A stretch of DNA of 64,000 nt from NCBI GenBank assembly GCA_964057225.1, contig OZ059899.1, positions 12,808,001 through 12,872,000 of the forward strand. Reading direction: 5' to 3'. Positions 1-12,346 of the stretch are shown piece by piece; the stretch's first letter is position 1; each line of letters opens with the position of its first letter. This DNA comes from Auanema rhodensis. Its lineage: Eukaryota > Nematoda > Chromadorea > Rhabditida > Rhabditidae. The notes under the pieces are model-generated. The model searched no databases. It saw only the letters and a list, made by a program, of their open reading frames with translations, and was not told the DNA's origin. Position numbers and translations under genes: made by a program.

Positions 1-3000
1 GATCAAGTTCATGACGTAGCTTCTGAAAATAAAATTGATTTTAAAAATAAAAAAGTGCGTGAGGCTATACCACTAATTTTATTTCCGTTGCTGTTAAATT
101 ACTACGAAGTTCAGCACGCTCTTTACGTCTACGAGTAGCTAATCGAATATCCTATAATATAAATTATATTAATTATACAAATTATAATTATATAAATAAT
201 CTTTTTTACGTTAGCAATTTCAGTAACAATAGTCTGATAATCATCTGATGATTTACTTCTATTCATTTTTTCTAATTCAACTAAATTTTCCCGAACTTGT
301 TGTTGTTTTTCTTTGATAGAACATCTAAAAATATAATTAATTATATGTATATTAATAACTTATATTACTTTTCAGAATTATAAAAATCATTATGAAGTCG
401 GATATTCTCTTCCGTAGGTTCAGCATCAAGTAATTGTGGAATTGTAGTTCCATTCACTCCAGATAATAGTAAATCCACAATAATTTTCTTTGTTCTAATA
501 ATAATAAGAATTATTAATATTATTATTTCTAATTATATTAATAAATAAGATTTTATTTGAATTTTTGCTCTTTATTCATTGAAACCTTTTGTAAAACTTT
601 TAGGCTTCAAGCTTCATGTTGGATAAGCTCAAATATCAGGCTTAAGATTGATTTATGTACCTGATGAATAGCTCTTGCATGGCTGATCGTTCACTAGATA
701 TATCCTTCATGGGATGAAGCTGAAGCCAGACCGTCTTCTCATCTGATGATCTGTCCGGAGCTGAGCAATTAGCTAAAAGGTTATGTAGCTGCATTCCAGT
801 GCCGGGAACAATCTAAAGAATGATGAAAATTAAAAAAAGAAGTTTGATATATTCATACCACTGGAGCATTAAGCTTTAAGAACTTGAGAATGATTGTTAA
901 CTGTTTTTCCGTTAAGCTTAAAGTTGGTTTATGAGCTGGATCGAAGTGAGTAAGCTCGTTCAATCCATAAATATCTTCCAAATTAACTTCTCGAACTTGT
1001 TTATTTATATAATTTCTATAAAAAAAATTAAATGAATTCATAAATTTACTGAAACTTACAAGAATTTTTCATTAATGATATGAATATCTTTATTCAAAAT
1101 ACTCAAAAAATACTTTGAATTACCGTACTGAAAGATGAAAAATACAATTTTCGAATGTAAAATCAATCTTACTCCACGATTCTTAATACCATAATCAATG
1201 AATTGAACAACAGCTTCAAGTAGACTACATGATGAATCCTTCAACTCAATACCAGCAGCTCGGAATACAGCTCGTCGTGAGACCAAAAATGAATGAAAAT
1301 AATTCTGAAAATGAGAATATATCAAGTCTTTCTCATCAACGATGATTAACGAACCTCAAATACAAATTCTGAGACAGTTCGAGTTAAGTCAACTCGTGAT
1401 GCTGTTGGAAAATGACGGAATAAGATGTCATCAAGATATGCTGCCAGATATATTACGCAATTTCTATTTAAAAATTTATTTAAATATTTGATTTTTCTAT
1501 TAAAATCTTACGGTAATTTATATTCTTGTATTATTTCATCAACTATTATTTCACTCCATTTAGATAAAAATGAAATGGAATCATCTAGAACCTGAAAAAG
1601 AAAAGACTTGGTTAATGCTTATCAAACTAGGCTGGAAATCATGCTGAAGATATGTACAAACCTTTTTGACCTGCGCATTAGCTAGCATTACTTCAATATC
1701 GTCTTTATCACTTCCCGGATATATAGACTGTGGATCCAAGTTAAAAACTAAATTCTCTCCGCTTTTAACGAATTCTTGAAGATGAGATTTCAATACAGTG
1801 CATGGATCTCGATCAGCAACATCAAACATGCTAGCAGAATAGGATAAAGCTTGAAGCTGTAAAACTCTAAAGCATACTTGCTCAGCAAAACATTCTTGAT
1901 GAAGTCCATATTCTTTGATTTTGCCAAATCTCCTGGTGTATTCAACTTTTCCACAGTTCTCATCAAAATTTCACAAAGTAATCGAATCTGAAGTGTGATT
2001 GATTGAGCCAAAAACATTAAAAGCTTAGAGAGTTACCAAAAGAAATTCTTCTCGTTTTTCCGTAATAAATCCAAAAATTGGAGCAATACAATCATTAATC
2101 AAATCAGTTCCAGCTATACTTCTACGTTCTTCTAAGTTCTCAGTATAGTTTTAATGGAAATAATCTAAATAATTCCTACCAGATTGAACAAGATTTGCCA
2201 AATAATTTGCGTCAGCTTGTAGATGATACAACAGTTGTTCTAAACCTTCTTGTTGATCTTTTGCCTAAAATAATCAAAGTTTTGGATTACCAACCATATT
2301 GCTAAAACCTTCTTTCGAATACTAGCTGGACGTTGCTTGAACTGATCATTTGCATCAGAAATTTTATTTTTCGAATCGATCACATCCTAAAAATTATATT
2401 TTTTTATATAATTTATGCTTATAAACCTGTAAATTCAGACGATTTTTGACTAATAAACCGATTTTATTATCCAAATCACGAAGTGAATCATCTAATTGTT
2501 GATTAGCTACACGTAAATGCCATACACGAGATTTGAATTGTTCTAATTCTATAATCAATAACATCTATATTATATCATATAATATATATTTTATTCATTT
2601 TGTTTTCTTTAAAAATATTTTCTTAAATAAGCCTTGAAATTCAGTACCTAAATCGTGCTCTAACTCATTCTCCTGTTGATGTAATGCTCCGACAAACTTG
2701 CGAACTAACTCAAACGATGGATTGTCAATACTTTCTGTAAAATAAGTGTTTAAGAACATGAAAAAACAACGAACAAATTATTTGAAAAGTAAATATAAAC
2801 AAGTACAAAGAGTAAATTGAAAAAAAAAATTTCAAAGATCAAAAAGGAAAAAAACGAATTGAAAGAAGTTATCCAAAGAAGATTCTTCTGCTCTTCGTCG
2901 TTGCCTATTTATCTTTGTAATTTTAAACTTACTTAATTGATTATGATCTTTTCTATCTTTATACTTTTTATAATTATTTTGAATTTTCTTAGCAGCTTCA

Positions 3001-3387
3001 TCTTCTTTACGTTTTTGTTGTAATTCCTCTTTTTTTCTACAAAATAAATAATATTTTATCATTTTCACAAAAAAAAAAAGAATTTAAATTTTTAAATAAT
3101 TACTTTTTATTTTCTAAATATTGACGAATTGTATCCTGCGATTTCTTGACCTTATCTTCATTACTTGCATAATGATTATCAAAATCATTATTTTCTTCAT
3201 CAATCATTGTCTAAAAAATATTATATCATATAATATATATTATTTTATATTTGATTGATTCATATACTTATTCTGAATAAAAATCACTATAAATCGAAAC
3301 TTCTCTTATTTGTTTTAGATTTATTGTCAAGTTTAAATGCGTGATAATGCATAAAGAATACACACAGCGAGGAAAACCCTACTCGGA

Positions 3388-3418
<31 letters not shown>

Positions 3419-4670
3419 GCTAGATGAACACAACCAGATCAGAAAACAATCTTAACGTAAAATAGCTTTTCACGTGAGCACTTAAGTATATTCACGTGAT
3501 ATAGTCACGTGATATAGTCACGTGATATAGTCACGTGAATATTCTAATTAGATGTTTATGATGTTTATATAATGTAATATTGATTTATACCTTAATTTCT
3601 GGCCATGTAACAGTTGATGGATCAAGTGGTTCACGTCGTACAGTTTTCTTCACATGCTCAGTTGTTTCAATGTATACTGAGCCATACATGAAATGCTCAC
3701 AAAGCCACATTTCTTGGTGAGGAAGCTAAAAATTAACTTGCAGACAATTCAACTGTTAGCATATGAAGCTTCTTACATCTTTCTTTAGCTCGTTGCGAGT
3801 AGTGCCTTCAGTTAGTAAACGTTTAATGTACCAATGCATAAGCTCATGTCGGAAATTGTTACAATCAGTAGATGATACTAAGGCTTGTAGATGTAGCCTG
3901 GTGTTACTTGAGTCATGTTGTTGCATGGCCTTGTTAAGCCTCAAAACTATAACCAGTAATTGAAAATATTTCATGAAAAACAAGTATGAATCAAGGAAGA
4001 TTACGAAAAAACTAGACGGCAAAAAGAAAGGTTTACCATTATCCCCTCGAGCAAATGCATCTAATGTGGCAGAATTGACATGCTTAAGAGCAGCCATGAC
4101 ATCATCAACTGAATTTGGCATATGGCTTTGGAAGTAGTTGAGATAATATTCTGAAGAACAATGATTCAAAATGAAAGAATTGAAGATATTGCTCAAACCA
4201 ATGTTCTCTTCCTCGTAGTCATTCGCACTGAGCAGCTTAATGATGTCTTGAGCTGCTTCACCGTCATTTCGACCCACATATCCTTTCAATTCCATAACTG
4301 AAATATAAAAAGTTTGTGTTCATTTCAATATTCTTCTAATGAAAATGCACAAGACACGTACTCGATCTATGTTCTGTGGATAAATCTTCAAACTCATAGA
4401 TAATATCCTGAAGTTCTTTCTTGCTTAAGAAGAATTCTGGAGCACATTTCTCATAAGAATATAATAATCTATATAGTTAAGTAAATAATTATATAATATT
4501 TCTTTTATATATTATACCTATTATAATATAATTTTGTATTTTCTTCTTTAAGTTTTAATTCTAAGCATGGATTCTTTAAAGTATTGAAAACGTCTGTTGA
4601 TGATCCTTGTTGTACAGCTAGCTTAACTTCAGCTAATGCATTTGCAACTGAATTAGAAAAGTAAGTGGAA

Positions 4671-4721
<51 letters not shown>

Positions 4722-5536
4722 GGGGTACATGAGTAAATGTATTTAAAAAGGCGAAAAAGCCAATTGAAACAACATACTTCTCAACGTTTCAATCACTTCG
4801 TCCCTCGTCAAATTGCCATTCTTGGCTTTTTTCTGCTCTGACAACGATGACAGATAGAGTGGTATAGCAAATTCACGTATCTAAATAGTTAATAAGAGTT
4901 AACTATGTGAATATAATCAAAGTGACAAACCTGTTCGAATTGTAAAATATCCAAGAGATACAACAATTTCTTGGAATCAATGCTATTTAGATCAGCTAAA
5001 AGCTCATTAACCTCATTCAAAGCAAAATTATCTTAAATGATATTATTGATTAAGAATGCTTTAATCATATAACTTACTATTTGTCTGTACTATTATATTC
5101 TGAATAGCATCTTTTGGTAACAACGAATTAGCTTGATTGGCTTTTTCTTCAGTCAATTTCATCAGATAATGCTGGCGTAAATCTTTTTCAACATGAAGTA
5201 TACCAGCATCAGCATCTTGTAAAGCATTAAGAAGATCATCTGAATTCTGAAAAATACATATAGATAGCATAGTTAATATTCTAATTTATATGTAAACATG
5301 TACATAGATCTATCTATAGTCATACCTGATTATCAATTTCATTATTAATCTTCTGAATAGCAATAGCTGTAGCTTTTTCATCAGTTGTCATATTGGATAA
5401 GAAGTCATGAACATCTCCGAATTCCGGCATATTGGATTCATTTACTTTCACTTTCATCTCATCTAATTCTGATTCTGTAATCATATCTATATGTGTAGGT
5501 ATTGGTATTTCATTTCATAACGCCTCTTTGCGCTCT

Positions 5537-5580
<44 letters not shown>

Positions 5581-6817
5581 CATCATTTCATTATTCATGT
5601 TCAAGTACAACTGTATTCAGAACAACAGCTTTTGCCGCCTGCTTTCAACTTTATGTCTCCAACTTGACATTCAATTTACACATTTTTTCTCCTATATTTT
5701 TGGTACAAGTTATAGAGAAGAACATACGAGTGAATACTGCTTTTCCGGCCAAATTACGGATTGGTGGAGCTTTTCGCAATCTATACAATAGTGTTGCTAA
5801 AGCATACAAACAGAAGATCGTCTGGATGTTTCTACCCTCAAAAACGTCGACAGTTTCGGGAATTACGATCTGTAATCGGATTAACCTTTACGTCTACAAC
5901 ATCTTCATGTATTCTTTCCTTCTTTTTTTGTATCCTTCTGATACTACGTCATCATAGAAAAGTAACAAGTACACACATGTTACAAAACGGTTTTTCATCT
6001 TCATTTCCTTCTATTCTTGTTATTTTTCTTTGATGAATGTTTGAGAAATAAAGAGAAAAAGAGTTTTATTACCTCTGGTAATCGTACACTTTGCATGGCT
6101 TTTCGCCAAAGCATGATGTTATCTGTATGTCTATAAACTGGAATATTTTCGTTCTGCACATATTTTTCCTGAAATAATCAGAGCAATAAATGGTGATGAT
6201 GTAAATAAAATATTTCAATTTATTCCTTTTGTCTCTCTCTCTATAATTCCTTCTGCGTCTCTCTCATTAGTCCACTAATTCCTTCAAGCCATCTCTCTGT
6301 CTCTCTCTCTCTCTCTATTTAGCTTCATCATAATCATCAACCATCAATAATATATCTATTTATTATGTAAAAATAACTGATTCACCTGATTAATATCATA
6401 GATACTCTTAACAGTCACTACATTCGGAGCAAATGAGTTCCCTAAGCGAGCAAGAACAACTCCGTTTCGAAAATTTTCTTCAAGCTCAGTAACCGACGAT
6501 ATTGAATCATCTTGTAGACATTCAGATAACCAACTAAATCATGATATTATGTATTTTATAATTAATAAAATACTCAATTAATATGGAATTAATTATAAAT
6601 TTGTTGATAAAATCAGCAAAAAAAACGATTAAGTGGTGACATATGCATGTATGCGCATAAGGAGGGAGCGAGTTGGAAAAGGAATTGTAGTAAAAGCCGC
6701 CTACTTTCTAACTTCCAATAAACGACATAGATATTCATAAGCTTTTCGATGTAATCGCTTCTCGTCGATGTCTTCTACAGATTCAGTTGTTTGATCAATA
6801 TTTTCATCGGACATCAT
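1..6817 (-). CDS. pes-7: IQGAP-family Ras GTPase-activating-like scaffold protein (3' end cut by window)
   Basis: IQGAP proteins are actin-binding scaffolds linking Rac/Cdc42, calmodulin and the cortex. The start is the MMSDENID double Met at 6817/6814, just downstream of a splice acceptor (TTTATAG). In order on the minus strand: a calponin-homology domain (about 6.74-5.7 kb; KAYEYLCRLLE, then IPETVDVFEGRNIQTIFCLY and the typical KAPPIRNLAGK); helical repeats (5.5-3.8 kb, including KINNEID); a single visible IQ motif, AAKKIQNNYKKYKDRK (about 3.0 kb); the coiled region with NRLNLQDVI (about 2.43 kb) and LLYHLQADANYLANLV (about 2.2 kb); then RasGAP-related sequence including KREEFLL (about 2.05 kb) running toward position 1. 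The first intron donor follows 6705. Other IQGAPs have several IQ motifs; only one is obvious here. The RasGAP_C terminus lies outside the window. Introns carry GA/CT and CA repeats. The symbol follows the C. elegans IQGAP-like gene from memory. Internal exon borders were not all resolved. Confidence 0.88.
3391..3418. repeat. (CA)n dinucleotide repeat in an IQGAP intron
   Basis: About 14 CA units lie inside the roughly 380-nt intron that separates the exon ending near 3591 from the exon starting near 3211. The same intron holds the CACGTG array. Confidence 0.9.
3471..3537. repeat. Array of five CACGTG palindromes, four on a 13-bp tandem period
   Basis: CACGTG occurs at 3471, 3493, 3506, 3519 and 3532. 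The last four are spaced exactly 13 bp apart (unit TCACGTGATATAG). CACGTG is the canonical E-box for Myc/Max/Mondo- and TFEB-type bHLH-zipper proteins. The array lies in an IQGAP intron. Whether it is bound or is only a young minisatellite cannot be told from sequence. Confidence 0.85.
4673..4718. repeat. (GA)n tract in an IQGAP intron
   Basis: An uninterrupted GA run of about 22 units lies in an intron of the IQGAP gene. Confidence 0.9.
5538..5577. repeat. (CT)n tract in an IQGAP intron
   Basis: An uninterrupted CT run of about 20 units lies in the intron between two N-terminal IQGAP exons. It creates spurious Ser/Leu-rich open frames on the plus strand. Confidence 0.9.
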
Positions 6818-8299
6818 AATCTCTATAAATGAGAAAAAACCGAATATGTTGGAACATGTTGAGCTTTAAAAGGGCAATAATCAAGACGAAATAACAATGA
6901 ATGTCATATATAAACATGAAAGGAAAGACAAAAAAAAGGAAATAAGCTGGATATGTTTGATCAGATGGATGATGATTAGGTTCAAAATAATTTTTCATAA
7001 AAATGAAGGAAAAATGAGGGTTACGCTAGAATCAAAAAGACTACATGTCACAAAACGAGGATGAGTCAACAACAGATTAACATCAAAACGACGTCCACAC
7101 GATGAAGAAGACGACGAAGACAGAGAAGAAGAAGAAGAAGAAGAAGAAGAAGAAGGGGAGGAGAAGGAGAAGAAGATGCTAGCTAAGAGGTGGGGGACAT
7201 GATGACGACGTCAAAAAAGAATTGAAATAGAGCAATGTGACAAGTTGTGAAAAAAGCATATTATAGTATAAAACAGCATAAGTTAGCTCGTAATAATATT
7301 AGTAGTAGCAGTAGCACTGGCAATGGTAATTCAAGCAAAAATAGAAGAAAAAAAAACTACAAAATACGAAAAATATATGAAACAGAGAGAGAGAGAGAGT
7401 TAGAGAAGGGAAAGTTTCTTTTCAAGGTTGATGATCGTATATTTGGCCAGAAGGAGCATAGCTAGGTTCAGTGGTTTGTTAGTAAGGTAAAGAAGAACGC
7501 TTTTGTCAAGTGGAATGTGAAAATGAATAAGTAAAATTTTAAAAAAACAAAGAGAGAGTGAGAGAAGGAGAGAGAGAGAAGGAGAGAAGAAGGGAGGGGA
7601 GCGGATTGAGAGGGGGAGGAAGCTTAATAGTGAGGGTGGTGGTAGGATGTGGAACGAAAATGAAAAAGAAAGAGACAGAGAAAGTAAGCAGGTAGGATGA
7701 ACATTGATGAAGAGTGAAGAAGAAAAAAGTAAAATCTTTAAAAAGAAAACAAGAAAAACAGGATGAAGACATAGTTAGATGTTGAAATGCTTAAGAGTAC
7801 GCTGAATAAGTGTGGAATTATTTAATAAGACAATGAAATATTGGGTGGGGGGAGGAATGAAATAGGAAAAATCAATAGATTCATTATCAAATTTATGAAT
7901 TATCGTTATTGATAAGTAGTAGGAGAAGGAAAATAATAAACATACAACATCTGCGTACTAATTTCAGTTATCTCCCAATCGTTCTAACGAACAATTTCAA
8001 ATTTTAATTTTGATTCGAAGAACAAAAAAAGTGGAAAAGATCGGTGTTGTTAAAAGAAAAAAAATTACTAAAGGAAGAGGAAGAGAGAAAGAGAGATAGA
8101 ATGTGTCAGAAAAGCTAGGCTAAATGAGAGAAGGAAGGAGAAACAGAGACCTAGAGAGCAATGGGCACTGGGCACTGGGCACTCCTTCAGACGCAAAAGC
8201 GGAACATTTAAAATAATCTCCAGAAGCAAATTCCATAGATACTGAAAAAAAGCTTTTAACTATTACGTTTTGAACAACTTCTTTGACGCCTTTCTCCCT

Positions 8300-8314
8300 C
8301 TCTCCCTCTCTCTT

Positions 8315-8360
<46 letters not shown>
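8300..8360. repeat. (CT)n tract
   Basis: Long CT run interrupted once or twice, followed by non-repetitive sequence. Confidence 0.9.
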
Positions 8361-8364
<4 letters not shown>

Positions 8365-8599
8365 TCTGCTTTTGAACCATTGCTTATTTAGTTGTAGCCA
8401 CTATTTTCATATAGAGAATAGAGAAACAACAACAGAAAATGAAGAGAATTGAATGAACAACGAAAATGAGGATTCAAAGAACCAAACAATTTGGGTTTTC
8501 TTTTCATCTTTTCACAGATAGGTGTTATCATCTTTCTGGTAGAGAAGTATAGGAGCTCCAAATAAAAAGAGCAACAACTTGGATGCTGAGAGTAGTTCC

Positions 8600-8603
<4 letters not shown>

Positions 8604-8646
<43 letters not shown>
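8604..8646. repeat. (GA)n tract followed by G-run
   Basis: A GA run of about 16 units passes directly into a run of G residues. Confidence 0.9.
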
Positions 8647-9229
8647 TTGAGCAGATAGCTAACAAGCAATCTTATTTCTTTTAATTAATTAAGAAGAATT
8701 GTTTGTAAAAAAAATAAAAAAATAGGAATATTTTTATTTAAAAACTTTTGTTTAATAAGATTTCAATATATAATTAGAATGAAAGGAATTAGTTAGCTAG
8801 CTGCCCTTATGCCCATGTGAGGGTCTGTGTATGAGTGCCGGTGGTTGTGGTGTCTGTGTGTGTTGTGGTTAGAGAGGGGGAAGTGGAAAGTGGATGGTGG
8901 GGGGGGAAGTAGATGGCTATGGCTGGTAAAATGATGATGGGAGTGAGAAAAGAAGTGAGAGACAGAGAGAGGGAACATGAAAATAAAATTTCAAAATCAA
9001 CACCAAAAAGGCGAAAAGAAAATGAAAAAAAATGATAAATGATGTGTTTGTGACTTGCTGGGCAAACTATGATTCAAGGTTGAAGTTATAGAGATAGTAA
9101 ACGAATGGAAAGAAACACCATACTCACAGACACATACATACACGTACACACATACATATTGAAGACAAAAAGCTAGCTATTCACATGAATCAGAGCTTAT
9201 ACATGGGTTTCTCTTTGACCCCCGTGTCT

Positions 9230-9609
9230 TCATCTCGTCGTCATCGTCATCTCTTCTCTTAACTGAGATTCAATCTGATGTTGCTTCAGTTCTTTAAGAC
9301 AACGATTACTTTTTGCTCTTACCCATCTTATCAATCTTTCTTCTTTAATTGAATAGTCATTCCATGAAACGGTTTTCATGTTTTCAACTATAAAATGAGG
9401 TTAATGTCTATGAATAATCAATAGAAAATGAAAAAATAAAATAGTTTATACATAGTATATAGTAAACGAAATATAAGAATAATTAAGAATAATCTATAAG
9501 ATTATAAGATATTGATGTATATACACAACATACATATATGTATACAGACCGGAGGATACTTACTCATTTCTAGAATTTCTATTCGTTTTAACCACAAATT
9601 TTGAAACAT
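9230..9609 (-). CDS. Possible small two-exon gene, 67-residue basic protein, unknown
   Basis: Exon 1 (9609-9564) encodes MFQNLWLKRIEILEM and ends at a consensus GTAAGT donor. Exon 2 (9387-9230) follows a TTTTATAG acceptor and reads in frame through VSWNDYSIKEERLIRWVRAK to a stop. Together they give 68 codons including the stop. The product is charged and probably helical (ELKQHQIESQLREEM), with no signal peptide, membrane segment or domain that I recognise. It lies upstream of IQGAP on the same strand. Support is the codon-like composition and the clean donor and acceptor in matching phase. Chance cannot be excluded for so short a model. Confidence 0.35.
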
Positions 9610-9710
9610 TCTTACTCATAACAAGTTTTTTTCATATTCTTCTTTATAATGTGATTAATCATATCTTGCGTAGCCAAATATATAACATTATATTGTCTTT
9701 TCAATAACAG

Positions 9711-11738
9711 GCAAATGGACAGGCGAGTGAACGATTGAATGAACCAATGCTTCAACGTATCAAAGCACTTTCACGCAATTTTACGTGAGCATTTTCATTT
9801 TTAATTATTAAAATACGAAGAATCGGTTGTATGCATGGGTGTGTGTATGTGTGCATTGCACTGCACTGCACTGCACATCCATTGCACCTCATCTTATTTC
9901 ATTTTTATAATTAATAATTTCAGTTATCTATATAGTTAGTTATCTTATATATATACGAATATTAAAATATGCTGGACAAAGTTGAAGAATAGTGATGTTA
10001 AAAAGTCGAATAATCATAAAAGAATCAAGTAGGCGTAGATTACGATGTAATAGAATATATACATGTGATTACATATTGTTTTGTTTTGTTCATTTTTAGG
10101 TTTACAGGGATAAAAAGATTCAGTTTTCTTTTAAAAATTCATAGAATTTGTATATTTGAACATGACTTATAGGCTAAACTGGAAACTGAATTAGATCAAG
10201 GATTTGAGATTATTACTATTATCTCTCATAAACTTGGACAAGTATATTCAGAAAATATTTATTGAAAAAGGAACTATTTGACTTCAAAACATTTAAATTT
10301 CAAATATTTTTGTTCAAAAACTGTTTTTCGCACTAACGCATATAGCATGCGGTACAGACATTCATGACATAGATGTTTAAGAATGCTGAAGGTTCTTCTT
10401 TTCCTTTTTCATGTTTTCTTTCTATCAGTAAGTGTGTTGCAGATAGCTCGAACCTTACAAAGGTTTGAAGTTATTGATACAGCTTCTTTACTGTTATAAT
10501 GATTTAATAGGAACTTCCTATTTACATATAAACTAGATCAAATATAATTATGCTACTAGATCTGAAACATTTGAGAAGACTTGCATGTGGAGAGATCGAA
10601 AAGCTGCAAATTGTACGTAAAGAAAGTAAGGGACATACATTAATGAATTTAAAAAAAAATATTGTTGAACCCATATGATATACGAAATAGGCTAAAATAT
10701 ACGATTATGGATAATTAGATTCTCGTGTTCGATGAGTGCCATACAGCTGGAAATTATATTTATAAATAATTGTTCTAATATATGGATTGCAATATTCTCG
10801 GTCAGATCTACCTTGAAAAATCTAATAAGAGCATAAGTTCCGTTGTACTGACGATATTATGATATGACTCAATTATTTATAACGTGGACAGTTCTTTATC
10901 AATGTTTTTTTATTGATTAAAATAATTTCATATTTCATTTTTAGAAGTTTTAACGTGTTGGGCGGTTGTGTGTTTATTGCAATCTTTTGAAAAATATAGA
11001 TTTTCCCATGTTTATATACATATCCAACTTTTCAACAGATAAACCATTCATACTATGCATATATATGAACTATTTCACTTATAATTTCAACAAAAAAATC
11101 GTTAGTCTTAAAACTCTACTTTTCTAATTTTTTAATGTAGAAATCACAACGTCATACGGTGAATAATGGAGCTAATAAGAAAATTTATCATCGATGATCC
11201 GTTGGTTTAGTCCTCAAGTAATGTTTTAAAAATCATCTAAATAGCATTGTTCAATAATTCTTCCCTTTATGAATTAATTATTTATATTTTCATTTTATGT
11301 GTCTAAATAACTATGTAGAAATTAAGGTTACATTGATGAATTATATGAATAAACCAATACTTTCTTCTCGGTTCTAATAAGACGCTTCTACTTTTTGATA
11401 GCCAATAGAATGTTTGGTTCAGTTAAATTATAGTGTCATGAACTTTAAATTGTTATCAATATTTTTGATAAAAGAACACAAAATCCTGAATAATTGCGTA
11501 CTAATTGAACATTGAATGTAGTTTTCTTTATCAAATCAAAGGTTTTAAATCAACTTGGGATTGTCTTCCTTCTTTCCTTAATTCAGAAATCTCATCGAAA
11601 ATTCAAGAAATCGTTGAAAAACCGGATAATGTAATAATACTTGTTTTAAACAGCAAGAAAAATAAAAATAATTTTTACTGTAAAACTTTAGAAAGAAAAA
11701 CAACAACAATAAAACAAGAAATGAGCACAAGTGACTAG
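9711..11738 (+). pseudogene. Possible relic of a DECH-box (RIG-I/Dicer-like) helicase gene
   Basis: A plus-strand frame at 10719-10862 reads ILVFDECHTAGNYIYK, then, after two in-frame stops, YMDCNILG. In RIG-I/DRH/Dicer helicases motif II (DECH) is followed by a GN-PY patch, a tyrosine-rich helix and the motif III segment (consensus ILGLTAS). The order here fits, but TAS is lost. Coding-like snippets lie around it: 9711-9785 (LNEPMLQRIKALSRNF, between an ACAG acceptor and a GTGAGC donor), 10172-10260 (AKLETELDQGFEIITIISHK) and 11505-11738 (SFLNSEISSKIQEIVEKPDN). They do not splice into one open frame. I call this a decayed fragment. Unrelated chance motifs are the alternative. Apart from a TGCAC repeat, the region holds nothing else I can support. 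Confidence 0.27.
9857..9876. repeat. Four tandem TGCAC units
   Basis: TGCAC is repeated four times without interruption. A further CATTGCACC lies a few bases downstream. Confidence 0.8.
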
Positions 11739-12346
11739 AAGAATAGAAGTTTGGCACAAAACAAAATCCTAAAAATTCCTAATTAGGCTGGAAAGTGTCC
11801 AGCTTGAAAGAGTCGTAATAACTTTTGCCATTTGTGCCATGCACATTAGAATTACAACTATAGATCAGGATGAAGCATGCCGATGATATACAATAGCAAG
11901 CAGAATCGATGATGAAGTTGTTAAAATTATCATAAAAACATTGAGCAAACACCGAGTTGAAAGTTTAACACAATAAGTATAGGGTACTCATGACGATAGA
12001 ATTTGGACAGAAAGACTTTGTAATTTTGAGTAAATGTTCAAGAAACATATTTTCAATTTTCTGACAACAAACATAAAAAATTCCAAATTTCCTTTCACCA
12101 TTAAAAAGAAAACTAATATATATATATTTAAAAATTCTGTGCTAATCTCTCTATGAAATATCAGTACTAAATGTCTGTTTTTGAGAAAACCAAATGTGAA
12201 AACCCAACTATAAACCCTGTGAGAACTGTAACTTTCATGCCGAGTGAAATGAGTTGCATGAAAGCTTACATAGAAATCTATTCAATCAATCTTATAGAAA
12301 TATCAGGAAGTTGAGAAGAAAATTACATCTTAGTATGAGAAAATTC

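Larger units (their letters stand above)
6818..9229. other. IQGAP 5' flank: homopurine and simple-repeat region without a supported gene
   Basis: The plus strand is strongly purine-rich from about 7080 to 8160, with GAA-type runs at 7120-7160 and GAGA/GGAG runs at 7540-7620 and 8070-8110. It then switches to a (CT)n run at 8300-8360, a (GA)n run ending in poly-G at 8604-8646, and G-rich sequence at 8850-8910. A heptamer TGGGCAC is repeated three times near 8161-8182. The open frames here are repeat translations with no domain. It may contain the IQGAP promoter and untranslated leader. Confidence 0.6.

Noticed and set aside
3360-3540. Repeat clusters considered as a CRISPR-like array
   Set aside because: Units are 2 bp and 13 bp without unique spacers, in a eukaryotic intron.
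5432-6033. Plus-strand open frames of 90-151 codons in the IQGAP locus
   Set aside because: They translate a (CT)n tract and the antisense of CH-domain exons.
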